From: Heliocidaris tuberculata
Lineage: Eukaryota; Echinodermata; Echinoidea; Camarodonta; Echinometridae
Length of the DNA: 64,000 nucleotides
Direction: 5' to 3'
NCBI GenBank assembly: GCA_025618425.1
Contig: CM046835.1
Coordinates: 21,286,393 to 21,350,392, forward strand
Shown here one piece after another: positions 22,536-34,639 of the stretch. The position numbers and the translations under genes are program-made. The notes beneath the pieces were generated by a model. That model searched no databases, was not told the origin of the DNA, and was given only the letters and a program-made list of their open reading frames with translations. How positions within the stretch are numbered: the first letter of the stretch is position 1; each line of letters opens with the position of its first letter.

Positions 22536-23420
22536 GGGTTCTGGAAGTTCGAGCGAACACCCCCCCCCCCACACACACACACCCATATAGTGTGGGATGA
22601 GGGTGTGTAAACATGTATACGGTTTTTCTCTTTACATGTCCAAGATACAACTTTAGCATCATGCTTTGCAGTTTTGCAGTATGATTTGCATATTGAGCGA
22701 GCGAGCAAAAAATATTCAAAATTTGTGAAGTCGCAATTACAATGTAATATAAAAACGGGGAAACACAGTTCTGATGGGGTTTCATTTGCAAAATTTCACA
22801 ATGAAATTTTATTTGATAAGCTATAGTCCTACTTTTATTACGAGCGAGCGTAGCGAGCGAGCATTTGAGAATACTGGCTCTAAGTCACTTTTGTTTAGGG
22901 GCTCATGCTATGGAAAAGGTTAACGTGGTACTTATCATGGGAAAAAGGACACTTAGAACAATTAGAAAAATAAATGAATGTGTAGAAAAGGTAGAAGAGG
23001 CAGTTATCATAGGTGAAAAGGGGCACTAATCACAACTGAAAATGGGTATTTATAAGAACGGGAAAAACGTTCTTATAAAGTAGAAAAATTAAATCAGTTG
23101 CTTTATTACAAAGAAAAAAATGACTTGTTACAATAAAAGGGATAAAACTGATAAAAGGGATTAACAGGGATTAAAAGGGATAAATACTCTTGCTGACATA
23201 GGAGCATTTATCAAAGGTAAGGTGAGGGGTGATTTGTAATGAGCAAAATGGGCACTTATAAGAATATGGAACTTATTCGAAAGGAAAATGGGGGTACTTA
23301 TCTGAAGTTAAAGGGAAAAGGAGGGGCACTGTGCCCACATGCAATCCCCGGAGCGGTGCTTCTGACCGGGTCTACATGTTATTATTGTCATTTCATCATT
23401 CTTCTATGTATAGTTGGGTG
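22536..23420. other. intronic, includes degenerate short repeats
   Basis: It contains a C run plus (AC)n at 22559-22583 and GAGCGAGCGAGC/AGCGAGCGTAGCGAGCG phrases (22694, 22840). From 22906 to 23345 a loosely repeated phrase of the type aaaaggggcacttat-a---gaaaa appears. No gene is supported. Confidence 0.5.
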
Positions 23421-23734
23421 ATGATGACACAGGTCATGATCCTCGATAAATATTAGGGGTTATGTATTCCCTCTTTTCCCACCACATTCGATTCCTGTGA
23501 CTATATTTTTATTTCAATTAATTGTTAGTATTACTAATAACATGAGTGTGGCAAAATTGCATTATAAAAGAAAGTTTAACAGACTGAACCCTCTAAATTA
23601 AGAATAATTACATGTAATTTTAATCCAAATAATTTTTCTGTATATTATGGCTTTGACAAAAATCATCTCAAAATATATTGGGGGATGGTAACACAGGCCA
23701 CCCCCTCTTCATTTTTTTTGTTGATTATATCATA

Positions 23735-24620
23735 TGAGGTATGAACTACAAACTTGTTGCTATTGCTAGTATGTATCACCACAGGAAGACGATATGATTA
23801 GATTTTAGGATACGTAGGTCAAAGGTTAAAGGTCACAGGTCAATGTCTGACATTTCAGGTGTTAGCCCCGTTCTCGCAGTAACTCAAGAACAATTTGAGG
23901 TATGAACTTCAGACTTGGTGCCAGTATATATCACCATGGGAAGACGATCTGACTAGATTTTGGGGGTACAGAGGTCAAAGGTCAAATGTCACATAGGTCA
24001 ATATCTGAAATTTCAGGTGTTAGCCTCATTCTCGTGATAACTCAAGAACCATTTGAGGTATGAAGTTCAAACTTGGTGCTAGTATGTATCACCATTGTGA
24101 GATACGTAGGTGAAAAGTGAAAGGTCACAGAGGTCAATTTCTGAAACTGCAAGTTTTAGCCTTGTTAACGCTGTATCTCAAGAACCATTTGATCCATTAA
24201 ATTCGAACGTGGGACTAGTATGTATCACCATAGGAAGACGATTTGATTTGATTGTGGCAAATGTAGGTCATGGAGGTCATTTAACGTGACATTTAATTTT
24301 TTGCCTTGCTAACACTCTCTTGAACAATTTGAGCCATCAACTTCAAACTTGGAACTAGAATGATTTGTGTTCACGTCTATGTCAAAGGTGACAGGTCATA
24401 GAGGTCATTATATGTGAAATTAATGTTTCTAAGCTTTGTTATCACCATATCTCAACTACTTTGTATTCATGATTAGGATAAGATAAAGTGATCAGACATT
24501 TGGGCTATGAGGTGTAAGGTCAAATGCCAAAGAGGTTAATTAACATGTAATTGCAGGCTTTTTATTCTGGTACAATACTTCAAGAATAGTTAGGGCCACT
24601 GAATTAAGGCGGAGGCATAT
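23735..24620 (+). repeat. second block of the ~150-bp AGGTCA-rich tandem repeat
   Basis: About six diverged copies of the family at 18885-19420, in the same orientation: tctcaagaaccatttgaggtatgaacttc, gtatgtatcaccataggaagacgat, then AGGTCAAAGGTCA variants. A perfect AGGTCA-A-AGGTCA lies at 23972-23984. Confidence 0.75.
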
Positions 24621-24836
24621 AGGAGACGAAGTCGCATTCATCTTGTTGTTTGTTTTTGCTTTATTGAACCACGATAAAGCTGGGGATTCTGATTCTAAAT
24701 CAGTTTCTGAAAAGGAGAGATATGAAGATTTTTACAATTTTTTCTTTAGATGAAGGGTAACCCGCAGATCTAACTCCTGATTTACATGCAACGATGATTC
24801 TGATTGGCCATTGCCATTTTGAGGCAATTGATTGAA

Positions 24837-25645
24837 AACGGATCATACTGGCAGACAAGGTTCACTGTTTCTATACAGTAGAAAATAATAGTTTGCCGAC
24901 AAGCCTTGGGAAGAGAGGGGAGAAGAGCTCTGAATAACTTTTATTGACAAGCATGACTGACACCCCCGCCCCCCCCCCCTGTTATATAGGGCACTATAAA
25001 AATGTAAAATCGTGTGGCAGATATCAGTTATTTACAGTCTTCAAAAGGCCTGTTTACAATTTTATTTCATTTTGTAAAAAATTAGTCTCCGTCATTAGAA
25101 CTCAAAATAATCTTGAATGAAGTGTATCACAGTTTAAAACTAATGATCAATATACTTTCATTGGGATGCCCCCTCCTCTTTCTCCCTTTTCCCAACTGTG
25201 TTCGTATACAACTGCTCTATTCAATTCGTTCCATCTCCATCGCCTCTTACACATGCTTTCTTGTCCACCTATCATTGATATCTCTTTTGCACTTGCCCTC
25301 TCTTTATCTTCCCCCTGTTAATTGCTTTCCTCCCGTTCTGTAACTCCTTCTTTTCTCACTATTATTTTCTCTCAACCCCCTCCTCTCTCTTTCTCAGTTC
25401 TTTCAAGCGCGTATTCCTCGTGGTAAGGCCTGTTCCTGGGGGTCCAGGAGTTGAATATCGCCTGCGGAATCGAAGATTCGAAGTCCGGGACAGGTTGGAG
25501 GAGGTTATGGTTATGGACGAACAAAAAATCCGGGACGTATTCGAAGGTAATTTATAATAATCACATGCGACATTAAGAATAACTTCGAGATCATGTAGAG
25601 TAAGGCCTATAAAACCTTGGGATTCTGGAAGTTCGAGCGAACCCC
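24837..25645 (+). repeat. downstream copy of the segmental duplication containing the last DXO exon
   Basis: This is the partner of 21784-22535. It preserves a complete exon with a GT donor. The two copies enclose an AGGTCA-repeat block and other non-coding sequence. Confidence 0.8.
25398..25546 (+). CDS. DXO-like/ZU5/death gene, last DXO-like exon (functional copy)
   Basis: Acceptor CTTTCTCAG|T and donor GAAG|GTAATT. Entry is in phase (GA+T = Asp), exit phase 1. It reads SFKRVFLVVRPVPGGPGVEY, then RLRNRRFEVRDRLEEVMVMD and KIRDVFE. The PGGPGV segment matches the EPGGPVTV strand near the C-terminus of human DXO, which ends soon after. If the donor is not used the frame stops at TAA 25555-25557 (EGNL), so a DXO-only protein can be made by intron retention or early polyadenylation. 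If used, G| joins the ZU5 exon at 36104 (or 36128) in phase. Which form is expressed cannot be told from sequence. Confidence 0.78.
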
Positions 25646-26149
25646 TATCCCCCGCAAAGACCCCCCTTTTTTATATTGAAATATGATCTCCAAAATGTGA
25701 GGTCCCTATTCTTCTATTTTTTTTTAGCTCGTTAACGAATTTTCGAGTGAAAAGGAAACAAAAAACTTTGAGTACTGTTTTTTTTTTGCTTGTCAGATAG
25801 TATTTGAAGTGTCTGTCTATTCATCTATTTGTTCAAATATATTTATGCAGGATATACAAGATCAGGCTATACTGTAACTGTTTTACATCTTGGTCCTGGT
25901 ATTTAAAAAGCATGAACATTTCAAGTGGTAAAAAAGTAGTTACAATAATGCAAAACAAAGAAAAAACACAAAATTAATCAAATTAAGACATGCCCGTCGG
26001 AAGGAATTTTAAAGTGGTACGGTTTCAGTGGGGGTCTGGGGTAAAACCTCCAGCGGGGTTCGAAGAGGCAGAGCCCCTCGTGGGGGTGCCCTCACAAAAT
26101 AGAAAATCACAGATGTAGAGATCTTGGTCACACAGGCTCATTTTCGCAA
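25646..26149. other. intronic AT-rich stretch, nothing recognised
   Basis: No exon, RNA gene or clear repeat family is visible apart from T runs. Confidence 0.5.
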
Positions 26150-26995
26150 GGAGGGGGGCTGACGCCTTTTGCCCGAATATCAAATTTTCAATTTCTAAGT
26201 TTTTGCGACCGAGCGAAGCGAGTGAGCAATTAAAAAAAACTAAAAAACTTTCGCAGTGAAAATGTACAGAAGTTACATACGGAATTTACATAATTATCTG
26301 GGAACCTTGCTCCCCAAATGTGGATATTCTGGCACCTCACTTTGCTGCCCGAATAATGTGGTGGTTCCCCGAATATCGGAACTTTGCCGAAGGGAGACGC
26401 CTTTTGCCCGAATATCAATTTTCAATTTTTTAATTTTTGCGAGCGAGCGAAGCGAGCGAGCAAAATTTAAAAAAAAAACTTTTTGTAGGGAAAATGTACA
26501 AAAGTGACGCCTTTTGCCCGAGTATCAACTTTTCAATTTCTATTTTTTTTTGCGAGAGAGCGGAGCGAGCAAGCAAATTAAAAAAAAAATTTCGTAGTGA
26601 AAATGTACAGAAGTAATTATCTCTGAACCTCACTGCCCAAATATATGAATATTCTTTCTCCTCGCTGCCCAAATATGACGTGGTGGTTGCCCGAATATCG
26701 GAACTTTGAAAATCCTCGGGGGAGGGGGGCTGCAGCCCATTGCCGAAGGGGGCGTCTTTTTGCCCGAATATCAAATTTTCAATCACTAAATTAAATTTTT
26801 GCGAGCGAGCAAATTTTTTAACTTTTCGCCGTGAAAATGTACAGAAGTTACATACAGAAGTTACATTATTATCTGGGAACCTCGCTGCCCAAATATCTGG
26901 ATATTCTAGCACCTCACTTTGCTGCTGGAATAATGTTGTGGTTCCTCGAATATCGGAACTTTTCCGGAGGGGGACGCCTTTTGCCTGAATATCAA
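26150..26995 (+). repeat. three diverged tandem copies of a ~250-350 bp repeat
   Basis: Each copy runs: GACGCCTTTTGCCCGAATATCAA, TTTTGCGAGCGAGCGAAGCGAG, a short A run, GTGAAAATGTACAGAAGTTAC, AATTATCTGGGAACCTCGCTGCCCAAAT, CCGAATATCGGAACTTTGCCG. The copies start near 26160, 26396 and 26745. Plus- and minus-strand open frames through it repeat themselves and are not genes. Confidence 0.75.
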
Positions 26996-26999
26996 CTTT

Positions 27000-27245
27000 T
27001 CAATTTCTAAATTTTTGCAAGTTTTTTCTTCTTTTTCTTTCTTTGTTTTGTTTCTGTTTTTGTATCCCTTTCCTTTCCTTTTTCCTTTTCCTTTACTTTT
27101 TTCTTCTCCTTTCTCTTTTCTCCTTTTCTCTTCCCTTTCCCTCCCCCCTCCTTTTCTTTTTTGCCGATAGCAATTTTGAGTGGGGGGGGGGGGGGAGGTG
27201 TGACACCCCAACACGCCCCCACCTCCCTCTAGCGATGCCCCTGTG
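27000..27245. repeat. pyrimidine-rich tract and G run
   Basis: A CTTTTC-type low-complexity tract (27010-27165) is followed by a G run (27182-27195) and a C-rich stretch. Open frames here encode only Lys/Glu/Arg or Phe/Ser/Leu runs. Confidence 0.8.
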
Positions 27246-28431
27246 AGTAAACCGTTAATACCAAATGATGGCATTTTGCCTTGCTAGTGATGCAGTCCTG
27301 TAGTGATGCGATCATACCTTTGATGGATCTTTATTTTGGATGCTGGTAGATTATTTGCAAACCGGTGTCTACGTCTGCTGGAGGGATCCTTTGTTTTTGT
27401 AAACTTTATTAATGTTTTCTCAGAGTACTAGTGTCACGCGTGGTTCGGTAGTTGTCTCTAGCGCTAGAATACCGCAAGCGCGTTGCGATCGCGATCTCTG
27501 GAATTCTTGGTGGATAATATTTTTCTTCTTTTACTCATTTGAAGTGTAAAATTTTTATAACCCTTTCGTAATTATCAATCTAAATAAGTTTTCAGTATAA
27601 TTTGAGAAATTATGGATTCGATATTGCGTTCCTTAAAAAATAATAATGTGCTCGAAGTTAGGTCACCCTATCTAGCGCCGGCTCCAGGATTTGTGATGGG
27701 AGGGGGCCCAATATTTGGAAAATTTTCCGACGAGCAAAGGAGAAAAAAGAAGGAAAAGAAAGGTCATCAGCATTTTGGGGAGCCTTTTTACTTCAACATT
27801 TTCTGACAAGCAAAAAAAAAAAAAAATAATAATAATTTTAAAAAATCTGTAGAGTTTTTTCGTTTTTGGCTGACCCCCCCCCCCACCCACCCCCTTGATC
27901 CGCCCTGACCCCATCAAATAAACAGATGGGTCAAATAGACCCACAAAAATGCCATAGGCCCTGGTTGTACCATGAATTTACCAGAGAAGGGCGGGAAGAA
28001 TGGTGTCCAAATGATCGTGTCCTACAGGCCTTCGCTAGAATTGACAGCAAATTTTTAAAAATAGAATGAAGAGGTGACGAAAACGGGCGGGAAAATCTAT
28101 ATAATAAATAGGAGGTTTCATGGTCAGGTGAGGAGCTTAATTTATCACTTTCATGAGGATATTATTTTTAAGATTTGCAACTGGATGAAAAAGTTTTGTG
28201 GTATATATGCTGTTATTCGGTTTATGTAATAATGCGTTTCATAATAATGGAAAAAGGCAAAGTCACTTCGATGTTCGTGTTCTTCCATTAAAAAAAAAAG
28301 CTGGTGATACGCCTACGATCAGCCTATGATCATGACATTTATCACCCTCCCACCTTCTCTCTTCTTTTCTCTTCTCTTTTCTTCTCTCTCTCTCTCTCCA
28401 TTTCTCTTCTTTTTCTTTTCTTTTTTTTTAG
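27246..28431. other. intronic, low-complexity tracts only
   Basis: It holds an A run with AAT (27809-27835), a C run (27876-27896) and a CT-rich tract (28350-28430) that forms a strong polypyrimidine tract ahead of the candidate micro-exon. No gene is supported. Confidence 0.5.
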
Positions 28432-28488
28432 GCTGAAAAGTGGTACGGTCAATACCGTACCAACCGCAGCGGCTCCGACGGGCCTTAA
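28432..28488 (+). other. candidate 57-nt micro-exon (would introduce a stop)
   Basis: A very long pyrimidine tract, acceptor TTTTTAG|G and donor CTTAA|GTAAGA frame exactly 57 nt (19 codons). Entering from the exon ending 25546 (phase 1) gives Gly then TGA. In another phase it is open (LKSGTVNTVPTAAAPTGL), but no neighbouring exon offers that phase. If included it would act as a poison exon truncating the protein just before ZU5. No expression evidence is available here. Confidence 0.3.
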
Positions 28489-28699
28489 GTAAGACAACAA
28501 AGTATGATAATACATGTATAACACTTTAAGAACTTAAACAAAATATTGATTCTTCATGTAGATGGTAGTTACATATAGCAATGAAAAAAAAATAAATGAA
28601 ATTAGAGAGCACGGAATATAGCCATATAAATGCAAATAGATATAAAGTTTCAGTTGAGAGATTTGAGGGCATTGCAGTGTGGTAGGTTTTTGATTTTTT

Positions 28700-29480
28700 T
28701 TTTTTCAATTTTATTTCTTATACATTAATTTAGAAATATCCAGAGACTGAGCATTTTGAATATTATTAGGTAAAATATTCCATACTTAAGCACCGGCATA
28801 TTTGAACGACTGACAATAAAGCTGGGTATTTGGTTTGGGGGTACTACATTAAGAGAATTAGCATTACGTGTATTGAGTCCGTGTCTATCAAAATACATTT
28901 CTATCTCATTACATAAAGACCGTTAAGTACATTTAAAGATAGAAAATAATCACGTCGATCGTCAATTATTTGCCAGGATAGGTTCTGTTATTAAATCAAG
29001 ACCAAAAGTATTAATATAATCATAATTACCGGTCATAGGTATGTTATCATTTTATGGAGTCTCAATAAGGACATTTTCAATTTTTTTTAAACAGTTACCC
29101 TATGCATACTGAGATACCGTAATCAAAACAAGGTTTATTAGCAGATTTGTATATTGTATTTAACAATGACATATTCAAAAACTTTCCTGATTTTCTAAGG
29201 CAATAAGTCTTATATGCAACTGAATTACATAACTGTCTTAAATAATCGTCACGTTTCATGAATAATCGTACCGAGATATCCAGCAGATTAGATTTGCTCA
29301 ATGAGTTCATAGTCAATATATACCTAAGATATTCTGATGACTTAGTTTTAGTCAGCAATGTTACAGTTTTAATCAGCATTTTTTTTTGTTTTACTTACAT
29401 TGATCTTAAGACGATTTCTTTTATACCATCTTTTTATTTCATTTATAGTATTCTTAAAATTAAGAATAACATTATGTACA
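28700..29480 (-). mobile_element. 3' portion of a CR1/L2-like LINE, minus strand
   Basis: Minus-strand reading gives YLRYILTMNSLSKSNLLDIS, MSLLNTIYKSANKPCFDYGI and, after breaks, a C-terminus of the type CQSFKYAGA-VWNILPNNIQ (about 28740-28830). These are the usual LKYLG / IY-S---P-FDYG / A--WN-LP signatures of LINE ORF2 tails. Frame breaks show it is dead. Confidence 0.65.
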
Positions 29481-29969
29481 TATTTACCAGTAACATAAAT
29501 TCAATTCAAATTGATATTTATTTTCTTCCACTGACTTTGACAACATTCATCATCTGTTCAAATAATACAATTTACATGCATATAAGGTAATATCAGTACA
29601 GTCAACATGATCAAGAACTTGCAAAGTTACAGGGAAGAAGGCGCAGTCCCAATCAGCCAGATGCTTGTAGCGGGTACGCCTGAATACGCCTGAATACACA
29701 AATACAATGTAATTTAATACAGGAAAAGAAGAAAGGGACAGACAGAGAGAGGGAGATAAGAGGAGAGGGAACTTGGAGTGGAGGGAAAGGAAGAGGACTG
29801 CAACATAGTAATAATCATAATGGAGTTGTATGGCATGCATGGATAATACAGTGGCAAGATATACGGTGAGAGTAAAATATAGAAATATTCACAGACATTC
29901 TTACAAAAAAGATACTGGAAACAGGTTAGAATGATAGTAATCGAGCATAATAAACAAGCAAGGCATCAT

Positions 29970-32900
29970 GAATTATAATCTGATATCATAATTCTTTTAG
30001 CTTCCAAGGTTAACAGAGACACAGAATTTCTCATGGGTGCAGGTAAATCGTTCCAAAGCTTAGGGCCGGTGAAACGCATACTTATGAGTATCTGAAACAC
30101 GTTGGAAAAGGCCACAGAACTGGGAAGGCAATTGTGAGTTTAGACATTTATATAACAAGGTACACTGTTGAAGTTTATTTATATCTAGAATGCGAAGCAA
30201 TTTAAGAGATTTATATAAAGGATCGCTACTGGAGTGTAGATGAGAACCTGATATGATACGTAAAATCTTGTTTTGCAGTGTACATAGCTTCTTAACATTA
30301 GTTCGATATGTATTTGCCCATACTACGTAACAATAAGATAGGAACGGGAGAATTAAGGTGCAGTATAAAGATCTCTTGGGGTAGAAACATACTTAGGCGG
30401 TAAACATAACACAAATGTTTTTAGCTATTTTGTTTTCAAGTTCATTTAAATGATTTTTCCATGTTAATTTACTGTCTATAAAAACACCAAGAAATTTAGT
30501 AGATTCAACTCTAGGTAAGATGCGATTATTTAGTATAATTTGTACAGAGCTAAAGTCTGGAGGCTTTGGAGAGTTTCAGAATATCATGAAGTTACATTTC
30601 TTGTAGTTGATTGTTAACTTATTAGCAGCAAACGAATCGCAAACTTTCAATAAATCAGTGTTTACAGTTTTACACAGAACATCAAGATTTTTATGAGAAT
30701 ATAGTAAATTTGATTGGATGATCGGTGAATGTCATTTACAAACATAATAAAAAGAAGGGGGCCTAACAGAGAGCCCTGGGAAACACCGCATGTAATTTCT
30801 TTAAAGTCTGAGAAGAATTATAAAGGGTACACTGATGGCGATTATGAAGGTAGCTATGAAAAAGATTGTGTGCAGTCCCACGAATGCCGTAATAATTGAG
30901 TTTAGATAGTAAAATGTTGTGATTAATAGTGTCAAAGGCCTTTGACAGATCAATAAATACATCGATAGCGAATGAGTTGTCTTCAAATGCATCAGTTATT
31001 TTGTTGGTGAGTTCCAAAACTGAAAGTTGCGTTGAGTGTTCTTTTCGGAAGCCAAAAGACATTTATGCTGTTCTAGGAAATGATATGTTCTATTGAAAAT
31101 TATACATTCCAAAATCTTAGAAAAAACAGAGAGTACTGAAATAGGTCTGTAATTTTTGTTCTTTGACTCCACTTTACCTTGCTATTTTCATTTTTTACTC
31201 GGGAATTTACCGGTACTAAGTGATAAATTAAATACGTGGCACAGTGGTTTACATATTAGATCAATAACAACTTTAACAATTTTGGGGGAGCATTCGTCTA
31301 GACCAGGGGCCTTGTTATTCTTAAAAGCTTTTACAATATTACATATTTCATTATCCGTAACAGGAGACATAAATAACGAGTTTGGGTTTGGTTCGGATAG
31401 ATATTGTCTAAAGTTGATATTGCTTTGGGGTGCGAGATTCCTTAAATTAGAACCGATATTTACAAAAAAATCATTAAAGGCATTTGAGAATCTGTTGACA
31501 TTGCACCATTACATTCTAAATTACTTGAAATTTGTTGTCTTTTCTTGTTTAAAACTGAGTTTATTTAATATCGCCACATACCATTAACATTGTGTTTATA
31601 TTGATTAAATTTGTCTTTATAATAGTCGATTTTCGCCTGTTTATTCAACGAATTCATTCGGTTACGTAATTCCTTGTACTTCTTTTCATTAATTTTAGAC
31701 GGGTTATGGAGAATTTTTTTATATAAAGTATTTTTATAATGAACTGACTGTAGTAAATCATCAGTCATCCATGGTTTTAATTTTCTTTTATTTCTTTTAG
31801 GCGTTTCAAAAGGAAAATTCTTATCATATAATCTGTGGAACTTTGCCATAAATTCATCATAGGCATGATAGGCTTGACTTCCGTCCTGTATAAGCATGAT
31901 GTCATCCCAACATGTATTCTCAATTTCATTTTTAAAATTAATTATATCATTTGATGAAAACATCCTACAATGTCCGGTAAGGTCGTCACTTGAGCAGATT
32001 TCATAGAAGTTATATGGAATATTGGTAAGTGATCAGAAATATCGGAGTATGATAATCCGCTTGTAGTAGGTAAATGGAATTGATTGGTAATTATATTATC
32101 TAAGATGGTAGCAGTAGACTCAGTTATTATTGTCGGTCTTTGAATTAGTGGGATGAAAAGGTTACTAAATAGACAATTTACAAGGTTTTGTACTTGATTA
32201 TTTGAGGAATGCTTCAAAATATCTATATTGAAATCGCCCATTAAATGTGTTGCTTTATTTTCGATTGAGAGAGTAGAAAGAAGTTCATCGAGCCCATCAA
32301 TAAATTTGTTAGTGTCCAAGGACGGTGCCTTATAACTCGCCTACAATAATATTTCTGGCAGAGGTCTGCTTAATTTCAACAAACAGGGAATCACACAAGC
32401 TTTCATTTAAAACCAAATCGTTGCGAATAGAAAAAGAAAACGTATCACGTCCAACACCGCCACCCTTGGCATACCGTCTGTTATTTTGCACGAATGAGTA
32501 GTCAGGAATATTTACAAGAGAATTACTTCGTTTTAATCCTTGTTTCAGAAATTGCAATTACATCAAATTTAAAGTTAAGTGAGTTAAGAAAGTTTGTAAT
32601 TGAATCAATTGAATTTAAAAGACTTCTTGCATTGAAATGTATACTTGAAAAGGTTTCACTGCTTAGAACACCAAACACTACATTAAATTTCTCAGAGTGG
32701 TAATATTGGGAGACTCCTAAGCTCTCCGTATAAAATTGAAAGTCAGGGTCTACATCATCGTTTCTTTCAAAATGTTCATGCGCTACAAATGGGTCGAAAT
32801 GTAAATGGGATAGGCGATCAAAGCTGTCATCAATAGCAGAAGTATTTGAGGTGACTGCATCACAAAAAGCAGGGCTGTTTAAGTGATTAAAAGGGAAAAG

Positions 32901-33050
32901 GTGTTCAAAGCAGGATTTACAAGAGGAAAAATAGTGGTTCCATTCATGACTAGGATACGATTGATTACACATGTGACAATAATGAAAGGTGTTACATAAT
33001 AAGGTATGATATGTATCTGGTTCAGTCATTTCATCATCCACAGACAATAT
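29970..33050 (-). mobile_element. nearly full-length dead LINE (CR1/Jockey-like), minus strand
   Basis: Read from 33047 downward, a cysteine/histidine-rich N-terminus (YCHMCNQSYPSHEWNHYF) precedes an apurinic endonuclease with AISETRIK, HLMGDFNIDIL and SDISDHLPIF. Then come KLKPWMTDDLL, NNKAPGLDECSP, reverse transcriptase GFRKEHSTQLSVLEL, FIDLSKAFDTINH, SQGSLLGPLLFIMFVNDIH (about 30740-30790) and a C-terminal FLGVFIDSKLTWKNHL and KLWNDLPAPMRNS. It is broken into at least five frames. The segment that should hold the YADD catalytic box is deleted just after FVNDIH. It lies antisense within an intron of the DXO-like gene. Confidence 0.85.
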
Positions 33051-33439
33051 AAAAGGAACCTGACAACTTTAGGTATACAAATGCAAATAAACAAAGTGGC
33101 ACACATGCAGTTATAAGTAGCTCGTAAATATACACAGCATAGTCATGATAGTCGAGAGTTGAAAAAATCCAGTACCATAATCATATGCAGCAAAAGGAGA
33201 TTGCAGATAAAAAGACAAATGGTTTGATTACATACACTTGATGAAGAAAATTTGGTTGCAGTATAAGAGAGAAAGAAGAAAGAGAAGAAAAAGAAGAAAA
33301 AGAAGTTAGAGGTATTCTGTCAGAACAGGCTACATATGTCATGTACATGAGCATGTAGTATATTGAGAATATACTGGAAGACATTTAGATTTAGCACGAT
33401 ATCAAAATTCCAACTCAGAGAAGACAATACAAAATCACC

Positions 33440-34240
33440 TGCATCGTATTTGTCCACTGATAATAACTACATCATCGTCATCAAAAATGCTACATACTGC
33501 TGTTTATTAAGACCTTCAGATACATCATTAATGAATAATAAAAAGAGAACAGGAGCAAGTACACTCCCTTGTATCCCAACTGATAATTAAAAACATGGTC
33601 AACGATTCATTATTATTAAGGGCTTCATGAATCGTTACACGGTGAAAGCATGTAATTGTAGAATGATGTGAGAGAAATGCATATTGATCTACATTTATCA
33701 TAATAGTGTTCTTTTAAATAGTTAGGTAATTGTAATTGAACTTCTTTCTCACTCATTTTAGATATGTGGCATACTCTGGAAAAAGGGCGATAATTTGTTA
33801 TTTCATCTTTGTATACCTTTTCCTTTGTATACGGGGTGTAGTAAGTGCAATCTTCCAGTCACCAGGTATAACACCTGATTGAGACTGGCGTTAAAGATGG
33901 AACATAAAGATTCGGATGTATAGGGGACTGACAGCCTAGGTGATTTTGTATTGAATTTAGAAATATCTAGATGACTACTGCTATGCAGACAACATAAACG
34001 GTTCAAGATTTTATAAGCTTGAATTTCTTTAATTTCAAAAGTATGAATACATTTAGGGTGTTTCCAATCTATATTAGTTTCATGTACAAAACTTTTAGAA
34101 ATTTCTTTACCAATATTAATGAAGTAATCGTTAATGTCATTTCAGTCTAGTTTGGAGCTTTCTTTATTATTTTTTTCTGGTTTGTTACCTTGCTCAAAAT
34201 AATCTAGGGTCAAATTTGGGCATGTTCCAGGCCATTTTAA
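33440..34240 (-). mobile_element. internal fragment of another LINE, minus strand
   Basis: Minus-strand frames around 33800-34010 read DISKFNTKSPRLSVPYTSES and CSIFNASLNQ, resembling the segment just before RT motif 1 in LINE ORF2 (I-NASL--G--P--WK-A). The flanks are decayed. It is too short and broken for clade assignment. Confidence 0.45.
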
Positions 34241-34639
34241 ACATTTAAAAAATTTGCTCGCCAATAATATGGAGTGCCTTATTAAAGGAGAATTAACCCC
34301 AGAATATAAATGTACTCATGTTCAAAGGTGTAATATATTCTTAATCATTGGCCTGTATCACTTTAGAAATAAAATATCAGAAAAGGGTTTAAATCAAGAC
34401 ATTCTAGCACACGGTATCATCTTGGGGCTGCCATTTTCTTGATGATATGGAGTTGTACATGAAGCATTTGAAACCGTTCCGGTCAGAAAGATATTTTTAA
34501 TCATAGAGCTAAATTGCTTCTTTTCATTACAAAAAATCCCCATAATGATGGAAAATACATAACAGGTGTATACATATATTCTAAAATTTGAAATTTATAG
34601 AATTCTTTTTAAATTCTCAGGTTTTGCTAAATAGAAATC

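Noticed and set aside
22275..22586. 103-codon minus-strand frame over the duplicate exon
   Set aside because: Antisense shadow of the plus-strand exon at 22332.
26256..26988. Several 80-160 codon frames on both strands with similar text (CTFSLRKFF, SELCRRETPFA)
   Set aside because: They are repeated because the DNA is a diverged tandem repeat; no domain or splice support.
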